A program made the position numbers and the translations under genes. Source: Chromobotia macracanthus (Eukaryota; Chordata; Actinopteri; Cypriniformes; Botiidae). From it: DNA of 64,000 bases. Below the pieces are notes generated by a model. It searched no databases, was not told where the DNA came from, and was given only the letters and a program-made list of their open reading frames with translations. The stretch is taken from positions 12,628,001 through 12,692,000 of the forward strand of contig JAZGTH010000002.1 in the NCBI GenBank assembly GCA_036877525.1, read 5' to 3'. Shown here in pieces: positions 1 through 12,000 of this stretch (positions within the stretch are counted from its first letter, which is position 1; each line of letters starts with the position of its first letter).

Positions 1-8
1 CGTTCCAG

Positions 9-46
9 ATGAAAATGTCAGGAGAGGCAGAAACTCTGTCAAATGG
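9..46 (+). CDS. ttc39a: ttc39a first coding exon (short, window edge)
   Basis: ATG at 9 and a second in-frame ATG at 15 are followed by 12 codons and a consensus donor at 47 (GTAAGAAAG). The exon ends with two bases of a codon. The exon at 5301 begins with the one base needed to finish it as Gly and then continues SEKSGLSVALQDC, so the phase match supports the pairing. The bases before the ATG (TTCCAG) could be either 5' UTR or an acceptor, because the window begins only eight bases earlier. Confidence 0.7.
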
Positions 47-3000
47 GTAAGAAAGACGCCGCACAGCTGACAGCCTGTTATTCAGTGTGAATGTGTGTTT
101 CAGCAGTGAATTAGGACTAGTTAAGCTTTCTTAACAGAAACGTGGTGAAGGGGAGTTCTTTTTAAGCTGCATAACCAGAAAAACAGGGACGGTGTTGGAA
201 ATATTAGCCAGGTAATTGTTTTGGATGCTCTTGTTTTCAGAGCCTTTTGTGTTGGATAGAATTCATTTAGTGGAGTGTTGAGTACAGCTTTTGTAATTGT
301 CATGGGAGCGTTAAGGGACAGATTTCTGAGCACTGTGAACGTACATGTATGTTGTTTATTTCAATAATTGAATTTTACTGAAGCTTACCAGTGATAAGCA
401 ATTAGCCCCCAGAACACAGTTAGTTTGCTGAGCACTGTACAGATGGTCCAGGGAGAGCAAAGGTTTATTTTACCTGTGCTGTAACACAGAACAAACCTCA
501 GAGCACTTCCTTGTGCTAGCCACACTCGACACAGCATGCACTGCATTTTATTCACTTAAATGATCCGGCTGTGATATCAGTGTCAGGGAGGAAAATTCTC
601 TTGTTTTCTTCCTGTGGAGAGTGAGATGCATAAATCTGATTGGTATTGACTGCAGTCTAGTTTTGCATGAGAGTTGTTTTGGGGTTTGTGAGGAGGTCAG
701 TAAACTAGAGTTTAGATCTGGGGTGTAAGAGACCCAGACTTTAATGAGAGCCAACAGAGACGTCTTGTTAACTTCCATGCTTTTCCAGGTTTTTTTAGCT
801 TCAAAAAAGACCTTAAAACTGCAATGTGTAACCTCTCTGCTGCCATCTCTGTTTTAAACATAAAATTGCAGGTTTCTTTACATATGTGGAAGTCAAATGA
901 AGGCAAACTGACATTTCCCGGGAAATCAAATCCAGCTGCTCAAAATATAAATCATTATTATAAACTTGCTGTTGTGAATCAGGGTCAGGAAAGGAGACAG
1001 TTTTGAACACTGATCTGTCATACTTGATCAATAACTGATTTTTGTTCATTTTTAAACCTAAAGTCTTATCTGATCTATCTATTCCACCTATATTTCATAG
1101 TTTTATATTCTTGCTGTTTTTACGAATTACATTCGATCACAAGATCACTCCTGTGATCTGACCAGGACTGTTGACCTGCAGCCTTCGCCTGTTTCATGCT
1201 GGCAAATTATGCTGATGTTGCTTGAACAGGACGTCGTACTTTGTTAGCAACGGGAGACAACATGGAAGTCATCTGCCAGTCATTACCCAGACGAGAAGGT
1301 GGAGAGACTCGACAACCAATCAGGTCTCTCGTTCTGCAGGTCCGACTGTAGCCTGAGCCACCAGACGCGTTGCTATTGGCTCAGCCGATCTCGACATAAA
1401 GAACGCTTGTGTGGCCTGTCGTTCGGAATGCGACGACGTGGCGCTCATTTAGTCACACTTAATGATTTGATTGGTCTCAGCAGAGAAAGGCCAGAGTCAT
1501 TGTCTCCAAAGTTCTGAACTCCCAGTTCATATGTCCACACAGAGAAACTGTTTTCAGGTTCTTTAAAGGAAGAAGAACTGTATGATAAGCTTGTTGGATA
1601 TTGTTAGATTAGGTGGTGTGCTGTACTCTCACTAGGGCAAGAGTCAGGGTCAGCACCATTACAAAATTGAGCTCAATTTATAAATTCATTTAAATAGTCT
1701 TGTAATTCAAAGAATGTGTCCCTCATGCAGCAATACAATGGGCTTTGATCATGTCCTTCCCCAGCTATCAGGGAACATTTGTAGAATGTTGGCTAATGTT
1801 CTCTAAAAGTTCAAATTTATCAAAATTTGATACTCGTATAGTACATGTCTAGTACATGTCTCCCATATAGTGTCTCACATACATGAGACACATACAGTAC
1901 ATCAGTACATAATACTAGTACGTAGTCTCAAAGTTATCAAAAATGTTCTTGCAATAATGGTAGCAGAACATTTTTTAGCACTATATATTGTATATGTTAC
2001 AACGTTATTCTAGTAATTAGTGAAAGGTTTTAAAAAGTTACAGAATAAAAAAATTTGAATAACGTTTCATATAACCAAGCAATAATGTTAATGCAACTCC
2101 TAAAAACTGTTCATGTTGAATGTTCCTAGAACTTTCAAAATAACATTTTTAACATTTCTGTTATTTAATGGAAACATTACGGAAATGTTCTTACACCCAA
2201 AAATTGTTAGCTGGGTTCTCCATCGCCACAGAGAATGTTTATGAGTATTATGAGTATTATTTACAGACCAATTAAAGGAACAATTCCCCCAGAACATGCA
2301 CTAAACCTCATGTACCATACCACTTTTCCTTTTTGTGTTTCTCAGACTGTCTTTATAATGAAACATGGACACAATGAAACAATGAAAAATGTGTAACTTT
2401 AATGTACTGTCGTTTTGGATGAAGGCGTCTGCCAAATGCATTGATGTAAATGAGAGCTATCCCTGTGAAATTTTTCATCATGAGAGAGGATGAGAGAAAC
2501 ATTGTTCACAAACTTGAAATGAAATGTTGAAAATGTTTTAGTAGTAATTACAAAAGTGAACAGCTTGACTTTCTGCACTAGAAAGAACATTGACAGATAA
2601 CAAGCGGATATAATTGTTTAAGTGTTTAAGTACCTTCACCATCTTATGAAGCTTTTCCTTGTCAGTGTTGCCTTTGGCCTGTTTCCTGGAGGGGTTTGCT
2701 GCAGCCCTTTCTAAAGCTGTTTTGGGGTGATATGTATACTGAAAAACATGAATAAGGAGGATTGATAGTTTAAACAGTTATTGTTTCTTTTCAGAATCTG
2801 ATTCCTTAGTTTGCCAGGAATCAGATCCACTGAGGATGATTCATCAGATTGTAATGAGTATAGACGAAGCTGCATTAGTAGAGAGTGTTTTATGAGCTGT
2901 TAGGTCTTGTCTCATGGCTACACAGAATATTCTGAGGTATTAGAAAAACTCTACAGTTTGAGCAATCACAAAAGTTTTTATGCTAATACAGTACTGTGCA

Positions 3001-6000
3001 AAAGTCTTAAGCACATTAGTTTTTTCATACCCAAAAGCAAGTTTTAAGCAAGTTATTTATATCTATTGTTGTAGTGTTAGAAGGAATTATAAGATTACAT
3101 TTCCAAATATTCTTTTTGCTATTAATTGTAATAATCCAGTGAGATTTTTGTATGCACAAGGAGACTGACAACAGCCAGAGAGATCTGATCTCACAATCAT
3201 CGAGTCTGTCTGTGATTACATTATAAACCAACAGAAAAAACTGAGACAGACTAAATGCAGAAGAACTGTGGCAGCGTCTCCAAGACACTTGAAGAAAACT
3301 GCCTGTAAAGCTACCTGAAAAGCTGTGTGCATGTTTACCAAGGACAAAAGAGGTTTTAACCAAAGGGTGTTCACACACAATATTTATTTGATTTAGTTAT
3401 TAGAAGTTAATTGATAAATAAAATTATTTTAAAATTATTTTTGAAAGCATCCCCACTTTACAGCGTTTTTAAACAAGTGTCTAAAACTTTTCATAGCACT
3501 GTAGCTTTACAGACAGGTTTCTTATATAATCTTATAATTCCTACTAACACTACAACAAAAGATATAAATAACTTGCTTAAAACCATTTTTGGGTATGAAA
3601 ATACTAATGTGCATAAGACTTTTGCACAGTACTGTATGCAAATGAGTATTTACGTATTAAAGGTTGTAGTATAAAGCTCATGAAGGTGACTAATGGGTTA
3701 ATTAATTAAACAGGTGAACCTGATGAGGCTAACTAGGGATAACTAGGTTAAACTGGACAGAACCAAAAACAATAAAATGGAAGACAGAACATACGTTTAT
3801 GATGTGAACTGTTATTTATTAACTTTTATTAGTTTAGGGCACTACTGATTTCTGCTGAAAGCTGTGTTTTATACCTGCTATTGTGAAGTCTGTACATCTC
3901 ATTTTATACTCCACTGTTTGTGTATTCATCCGCAAATGACCGCCCTGTTTCCTTTAATTGTGCATTAGTTTAAAGTGTGACAGAAGTGACTGTCCCTATA
4001 AGAGACACACACGCATGTTGGGTTTTAATTTATAATGGGGGCGTTATAGATGCAATTGTTTTTTTACTGTAGAAATGGTATATTCTGTCTCCCTAAACTA
4101 ACCCCACCCCTTAACCTAACCATAACAGAAAACTTTCTTCTATTTTAGATTTTCAAAAATGATCATTCCGTGTGATTTTTTTTTTTTTTTGTATCCTCAT
4201 GAAGACCTAAAAAATGTCCCCACAAGGACAAAATGCACTGGTGTTACTATACTTGTGGGGACATTTGGTAGCCACACACACACAAGTAGTACACTCAGTT
4301 TTGTGTAAACCCTAATCTCTGCTTCCATAAATACACTTTGCTTCCACAAATACTATCTACACTCATCTTTGAATCATAAGTCACATATTCTAGCGGACAC
4401 ACACACACACACACACTCACTCTGAGACACACACATACTCACCTGTGTTTGAAGGTAACTGCTGTCTCTCTACTCTCGGATCTAAATTGAGAGGCTCTGG
4501 GGGGGACTTCACACTCACATGAAACAGGCAGTGTGAGAGTTTCTTACAGATGCTCTGTAAGACCTGCTTTTGAGCACGAGCTTCCGGTCCAGACATGGCA
4601 CCTGATCACAAGTCCCCCAAGCAACTTCACACCCAGCTAACGGAATTCTCAGAATTGGCTAACGTTGTGTAAAAATTCTCTCAAAGTTCTTAAAATTGTG
4701 TTTGCAGTAGCATTAGTAGAATGATATTTAATGTTAAAAAACATTCTTTTAATGTTACTGAGAATGGTTTTTGGTAACTTCGAGCGAACTTTAGGAGAAT
4801 GTTCCCTGTTAGCTGGACAAGCTTTTGTGTTGTTTTTGTGTTGAGTACAGCCATGGCAGGAAAACCATCAGCAGTGCTGATATCTTGTTTTATGTGTGTG
4901 TCTATTTGTTTGCCCTGTATTGTTCATTTAAATTATTCGGTTTGATTGGGTGAGGTTCGATTAGACTTATAACCTTGGAATATGGAATGTGAGTTACATT
5001 ATGATGCTTTTTTGTCATTTTTTGAGCTTGGTAACGCCAGTCTCCGTTCACTTTCGTTATACAAAAAGGAGTGGCCAGAATACTGTTACAGAGTGCAGCT
5101 TTTGTGTTCCACTGAATAAAGAAAGTCATACAGGTCAAATGACATCAGGGTGGGTAATTTATGACAGAATTATTTCTATTCGTGGGTAACTGACTCTTTG
5201 GAACATAGCAGTTATTTATAACTTTCTTTCTCTCTCCCTCTGTCATTTTTCACTTGGAAATGATCCGTCCCTCTTTTCTCTTTGCATGTGTGCGTGTTAG
5301 GTCTGAGAAATCAGGCCTGTCTGTGGCTCTTCAAGATTGTATGACAGCCCTGGATCTGTTCCTGCAAAATGAATTTGACGAGGCTCTGACCAGACTGAGG
5401 AGCAGGTATGACCGCATTTGTATTTGTTACATAATCTACATTAAGTTGTTCTTGTAACATTTTGTCCCAATGTCCTGTGAGGTGAGGTCCATTTATCCAC
5501 AACCAATCCTTAAACCAGAGTTTCTCACCTACATCTCACATAACCCCAAACCTATTGAATTAGTCCAGCTCTCTTGAGATTCATCTCTAAACCTTTCACT
5601 GTTCTCACACCACACCCTGCTTTCATATGTGTGCTGGGTCTTAGGTCATCTCACATTTTCGTCTTCCTCACTTCACTACAGCTGTGGATGCGTGTGTGTC
5701 TCTGTGCATTATAAAATACATCATCATTCATCTCAACATTTCTCCTGATAATCTCCATCTTTATTCCATTCACTCTCGTTTTTTATCACATTGCTGCTAA
5801 TAGTTTTGTTTCATTTATTAGTCTGAACAAACAGATAGCTGTTTTAAACCTTAATGCATGCAATTATTCTGATAAGAATCATACATAAGTATAGAAAAGC
5901 TATCAAGGCAAAAATGAGTTTTCTAAAGACACAAACACAGACTGGTTAACTCTGCCCCACTGAAGCTGCTCACTGTTTCAACTTGCATGTTGTGAAGTCA

Positions 6001-9000
6001 CGGTTTTGTGATTTACCTAATGGGTTTGTTTTATTTGCGACCCACCCCATTCCAACCGGCAGGGTTCGGCTGCTGCAGGCGTGGAGCTGATGAGAGATAC
6101 ACGTGTGCACGGAAGAGGAAGTTACAAACGGATGAAGAGAAAGAGAGAGCGAAATTGAGAAATAGAGAGAGAGATATGCTTGAATCCATGTCTGAACAGG
6201 TCTATAATCAGATCTGAGCAGAAGATCAGTCTCTCCTCAGCTTGACCTGAAATGACAGATTATGCACTGGTCAGGGGTTTGGGCCAACAGTAACAAATTA
6301 TTTTACAGACTGTTATTCAGTTGAGTTATTGGAATTAGTTGGTCGCAGTAATACCGGTTGTGATATTATTAGTTCATTTTTAGCTCTTGAACTCTCTTAA
6401 AAGAATAGTTTACCCAAAAATGAAAATTTTGTAATTACTCTTATGTTGTGTTAAACCCATATGACTGTTTGCCTTTTAATTTTATAATATTATATAATAA
6501 CTCTTAATTAATAAATGAACAAAAATCAGTTATTAAACAAGTATATAACAGATCAATGATCAAAAGGATTTTCTTACCTTATCCTGATTCACAACGGTAA
6601 GTTTATAATTTGAGCTGTCAGGTCTAATTTTCTGAGAAATGTTAGTTTCGCTTCATTTGACCTCAACATACCTAAAGAAAAGTACATAAAGTAACCTGCA
6701 ATTTAATTTGTTTCAAACAGAGATGGCGATAGAGAGTCAAAAGTTACAGATCGCAGCTTTAATAAATTTCCAGTTGGCCAAATTCAATAAAATACAATTA
6801 CAGCTCATCGCATTATAAAGAACAGTGATGTGAACTTTCTACAGGTCACCTCCTTCATATCCACATAATGATTCTGTTCAGTGACAAAGCAGGTACATGT
6901 AAAAAGTTGATTTGCACGTTTGTGTGGTATGCTTTCGGTATGCATTGTGTAGGGATGAGTTAGAATAGTTGTTCAGTCTTCCACAAACGATGGAATCTAT
7001 TTCTTTATTCAAGGCCATAAAATAACACAAGGATGGAACGAAAACAAATGTGCCACATTCCTGTGTGCCGGTCACATGAACATTAGTCTATTTCTAGCTG
7101 TAAACCTGTTTAACTACACTCTTAAACCAGGAATGTTGGACTAGTAGTGTCACATTTTATCTTGTTCCTGAACAATCAGAACACAAAAATAATAGAGTGA
7201 AATCAAAATTTTAATTGCTGATTTGAAGAGTTACAGTCTGCAGTTATAAGTGCTTTGCACATTTTTTCAGCCACAACGGTTAAACTACTGTAGAAAAATT
7301 GAACAGACAACATTATAAAACATAGAGATAAAAACAAAAAAAATTTTTTACAGAGTAACATGTGAGCACTTACCCAGCAAACAACCAAATTTTAGGTTGT
7401 AGGAATGTTTCCCTAACATTTCTATTAGTCACAAAAATGTTAATGTTGTTTTAAAAGTTCTAGGAATGCTGAAAACGTCTAGTTTTATAGATGTTTTAAC
7501 ATTATTGCTTGGTTATAAGAACGTTATTCAGTTACATTACAGTGTCTCTGTGTGCAGTATGTTTCTCCCTCTCTTTCAGGTTTTATTCTTGTCTATTTAA
7601 TGTTAATGAATGGTTTAACTTTAAATGGATTAACTTTCTTTTACAGTCACCGAGTCGCACCATCTTCTCCTCTGTTCTATATTTAGATCTAATGCATCGT
7701 CTTCCTTTGTGTTCTGCGGCAGGAATAAAGACAGCATGTACCACGCACTCACGTACGCCACCATACTGGAAATGCAGGCCATGATGACCTTTGACCCGGA
7801 AGATATTTTGACAGCAGGGAACACTATGAAAGAGGCACAGGCTTTGTGTCAGAGGTGCGTTTCTCGTATGATGTCATAATATACAGTGTATTGTTTTTCA
7901 TATGTACAGTAATATCTGACATACTGTACATACAGTGCAGGACTGTGTATGGTGCTACAGTATGTTGGAAACATGGAGCAGGGTAGCTTGTATACCACGA
8001 CAGTGCACAGATGCTGCTGTTTGCATACACGCGCTATTTTCAGGTTCTTCCTAGTTACGTCACGTTTGTATTGGTGATGTAATCCCAGAATGCTGCTGGC
8101 CAGGGCTGTCACTGCATACCAGATGGCAGAGGAATTTCAGCAGCCAGCGACACACTGTGTTGGGGGTGTGAAAATCTGCTGTATGCTTTTGCTTCCAGGC
8201 TTTCAAGCACCACATACACGTATACTTATCTATCTAGATGGAGACATTCCATAGACTTTTATTGTTTTATACAAAGCTAGTTATAAAAAAACCTAATATA
8301 ATATATAATATTAGGTATATAATATAATATAACCTAATCCTAACCCACATTCTTAACCCTAATCCTAACAGAAAGCTTTCTGCATTTTTACAGTGTTTTT
8401 ACAAATAAGGACGTCCCCGAAAGGAGGTTTTGCTCAGATTTGTCAGGTTTTGCTGACTTTTGGATACACATTTGTCCCCAGTATATAATTGTCAGAAACA
8501 GTAGAGACTGGGCAAGGAAAGAGATGGAGGGGTAATAAACAGGGCAGGAAGCAGACCTGTTTCGAACCCGCATCTCCTAAACATTTCTGAAGCATCTGTG
8601 TTAATTGCAAGGGCCTCTCATCTCCCAATGTTACAGAGAAATGTTCTCAGAGAGGACCTAATGGCAATTATATGAATTAATGAAATCCAGAAGGGACATT
8701 TACCAAAAGTTAAGTCATTGGAACTACTTGTATGGTGGCTCTTAAATACCTTAAAAGCCAGTTTGTATGTGTCCCATGAGTAAATGTGCTGTCATTTATA
8801 CACATTTTAATGAGAAGTGTATTCACTGTGCTGTGTTTATTATGTGGCCTACATGTCTGAACCCTCCAGCATTCACCTGCATGACTTATATTTGTGTAAA
8901 TGTATTAGAAGACAAACTAACTCAGAATAATTGTTGTTTGCCACTCAGAGGAGTCAGTTTACTTTCACAAACTGTTAGCAGCCGCCATTATGTCCTTCTC

Positions 9001-12000
9001 AGATCCAACGGTTCTATTTACGTGGCCTCAGGGACTTAATAAATCAATCTGTTTTTTGGGTTGAGTGTAAGTTTGACTGCTGTACTCTGATTCTAACAGA
9101 GAGTGCAAGACTGACCTCAGCAGCTACAGCCTGCTTCCAGCTGGGTCAGCAGTGTGTGTTTATTGTCCACTACTGAGGGGCCATTGTGTTGTTTTAGTTC
9201 AGGACCGATAAGACTGTGTTTGTCCTTACAGGTACCGTAAAAAGTCTTCCTTCAACAGTAAAAACTTGACAGAAGGTGAGTGTCTATTTAAAAACCAAAT
9301 TCCAAATAATTTGATAATCGATCATTTGGCTGGATTGAAAAGAAGAATGAAGTCAAATTATAATATGTTCACTATATACAGTGACCCCATAATGTATTTG
9401 GACACCAAAAATGTATGAATTAATTTGTGCAAAATGTTAAACCAAGTGACTTTTATTTTAAAGAAATACAGCATACGTTTTAAAGTAACATTTCATGAAA
9501 AAAAGTGTACATTTATACGTAAATTGACATTCAATTCAAAATTACATGAAAACGTGTTTGCACACTTTTTTGGTAGTGCAGCATGTCCATAGTTATTGTG
9601 CACGTGTGATGTAACTACATCTGTTGGATACTTTCATTTGGCTCACTAAGGTTTCCCGTGTTCCCATGACGTTACTGTTGATGCAATCAATTGCTTAACC
9701 CATGGTGATCATATCGTGTGGCTGTTTTTTTGAAGAGGCTTTGTGACATACGGCCGCCATAATTGCGTTTCTGTCCTCCGCAGAGGAGCTCCATGCTGAA
9801 GTGTGCTATGCTGAATGCCTCCTTCAGAGGGCAGCACTCACTTTCCTGCAGGTGTGTCCTGTAATGGTCTTGACTGAGTCTTACTCACTTTCCTTATGTT
9901 TCATGACTGTTTAATGACCCTTTTCCACATTTTCGGTTACAGGATGAAAACATGATAAGCTTCATTAAGGGAGGAATGAAAGTGAGAAACAGCTATCAGA
10001 TATACAAGTAAGACCTGCCGTCTTGCTCCTGCCCTTCACATTTGAACCATGTAATGTGCATTAGATTGTATATATGATAACCTGAGTATTGTTTTAGGCT
10101 AAGCGAATCCTTTTTATATATCTAAAGGTGCTAAAATGTATCTGTAAGGGTTGGTGTTAGGGTGTAGTGCGCTGTAAATAGTATTTTGTTAGGTCTTAAA
10201 AAATGCTGCTTTATGTATGTAAATATGCAAATTAAATATGCAAATTATTAGCAAAAAATATTTCATGACATGACTAAATCAACGTTGTAACATTAAGTTA
10301 GTTACATCATAAAGATTTTAGGAGTCAAATTAAGTGAAAGCTTCTTAGGAGAAAAACGACACCGTTTTATTTTTAACAGTGTATTTTGTGTATACATTTG
10401 CCTGTTTTAAAGAACAGTATAAGTATGTATAAGTATAAAAAAGTTTATTTCTTTATGCATTTGTGTTTATTTGCAAGGGAGCTGCATACCGTGCTGAAGT
10501 CCTCAGGTTATGTTAATGGGGACAATCACGGCCATTTTGAAGGAGGGGTTAAACTTGGGGTTGGAGCTTTTAATCTGGTGAGTGTGTTATGTGTTTGCCT
10601 GTGTCGTTCCTTTAGATGTAAATAGAATTATGAAGGGACAACCTAGCGCCACCTCTAAATTTTAGCAAGACTCGAACCTTGAGAGCTTATGAATCCTATA
10701 CAGCATTCAGAGTTCATTGGGTCCAGTGCTGTTTTCTCAACCCCTCACCTGTTTCTTCCAGATGTTGTCGCTCTTGCCAACAAGGACTCTCAGGTTGTTG
10801 GAATTTGTGGGCATCTCTGGTAACAAAGTGAGTATTGTGTGTTACCCAGCTTAGTTTGGCTCCACTCACATTTGGCGTGTACAGCTGAAATTGAATCTGA
10901 ACTTGATTATTTTTTTCTTGCAGTTAAGTGTGTCAGGGTGCATGCTGGTGTTTTAAACTGAGCCAAATGTAGCAAAGCGCAAATATGTTTGAGTGACGGG
11001 CGGATCTGACTTTGGTGTGTGCTGTGTCTGTCTCAACCCACATTGTGTGTGTGTGTTATAGGAGTTTGGTCTACAGCAGCTTCAGGAGGGCTCAGCTGAA
11101 CACACGTTTAGGTCTTTTCTGTGCACCATGTTGCTACTTTGCTTCCACACCTTCATGAGTTTCATTCTGGGTAAGAATGATTTTCACAGCCATGGTGACA
11201 TCATAAACTCTGATCTGCTTCTGATCAAAAACAGTGGAATTTTCAAATCAGATTTTAGTATGTACAACAGAAGTACTAACATTGTGTTATTGTGTCTTCT
11301 TGTGCTGTGTGATTCAGGGACTGGAGAGGGAGATGTGGAAGATGCAGAGAAATTGCTGCAGCCTTATTTGAAAAAATATCCAAAGGTACTAAACCAGCAT
11401 GTTGAAGAAACAGGAGTTACAGGAACCATCTAGACATTGACATATGATCTGTTTGAATATGAAATATTCATCTATAAAGTCACTGGTGTTAAACAGCATA
11501 TCACTTAATTAAAGATGAAAATCTGCTGTGTGCCCATCAGGGATCCATTTTCCTGTTCTTCGCCGGCCGAATAGAGGAAATCAAAGGAAATATAGATGCT
11601 GTAAGTAACTGCTGGAAAAAGAGGGTGTTTTACACTTTAATTTGGCTCCTGTAGCTTAGTGGTAGAGCATTGCGTTAGCAGCGCAAAAGGTTGTGGGTTC
11701 GATTCCCAGGAAACAGGAAGTGACAAAATGTATAATATTAGTATACTGTAAGTGATACTAGTTGATGCTAAAGTTTTTCTACTAATGTTACTGCAAGAAT
11801 GTTTTTGATGACTTGAGAGAACTTTTAGAGAGCATTAGTGAACATTGTAAGCCATTTCACTGGTTCTTGGTTTCCTGGTTTGAGTTTCCTTGTTCTCTCT
11901 GTGTCTCTGGAAGTTTCCTCCGAGTTCTCTGCTTTCCCCACAGTCCAAAGACTCTCATCAGATTAATTTGGAAGTTCTGAATTGCCTGGAGATGTGAGAG

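Larger units (their letters stand above)
47..5300 (+). other. ttc39a intron 1, transposon-rich, no gene seen
   Basis: No exon was recognised in these 5.2 kb. The stretch holds one copy of the TTAAAGCTGCAATCTG-type MITE (809-1047), a CCAAT-box cluster (1316-1474), a MITE with CCAGCTAACA ends (1762-2217), a SINE 3'-tail fragment (2411-2452), a Tc1/mariner deletion derivative (2987-3636), a dispersed repeat (4080-4320), a CA tract (about 4396-4420), another CCAGCTAACA element (4633-4816) and a fragment of the AATAGTTCACCC-type MITE (about 5085-5205). Confidence 0.8.
5406..7722 (+). other. ttc39a intron 2, no gene seen
   Basis: Mostly AT-rich unique sequence plus three repeats: a family C MITE end (6398-6475), a family A MITE (6511-6763) and a family B MITE fragment (7378-7535). 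No exon, RNA gene or conserved signal was recognised. Confidence 0.7.

Noticed and set aside
11644..11715. Functional tRNA-Ala gene
   Set aside because: The anticodon stem is perfect, but the acceptor stem does not close and the copy lies in an intron; it is a SINE head.
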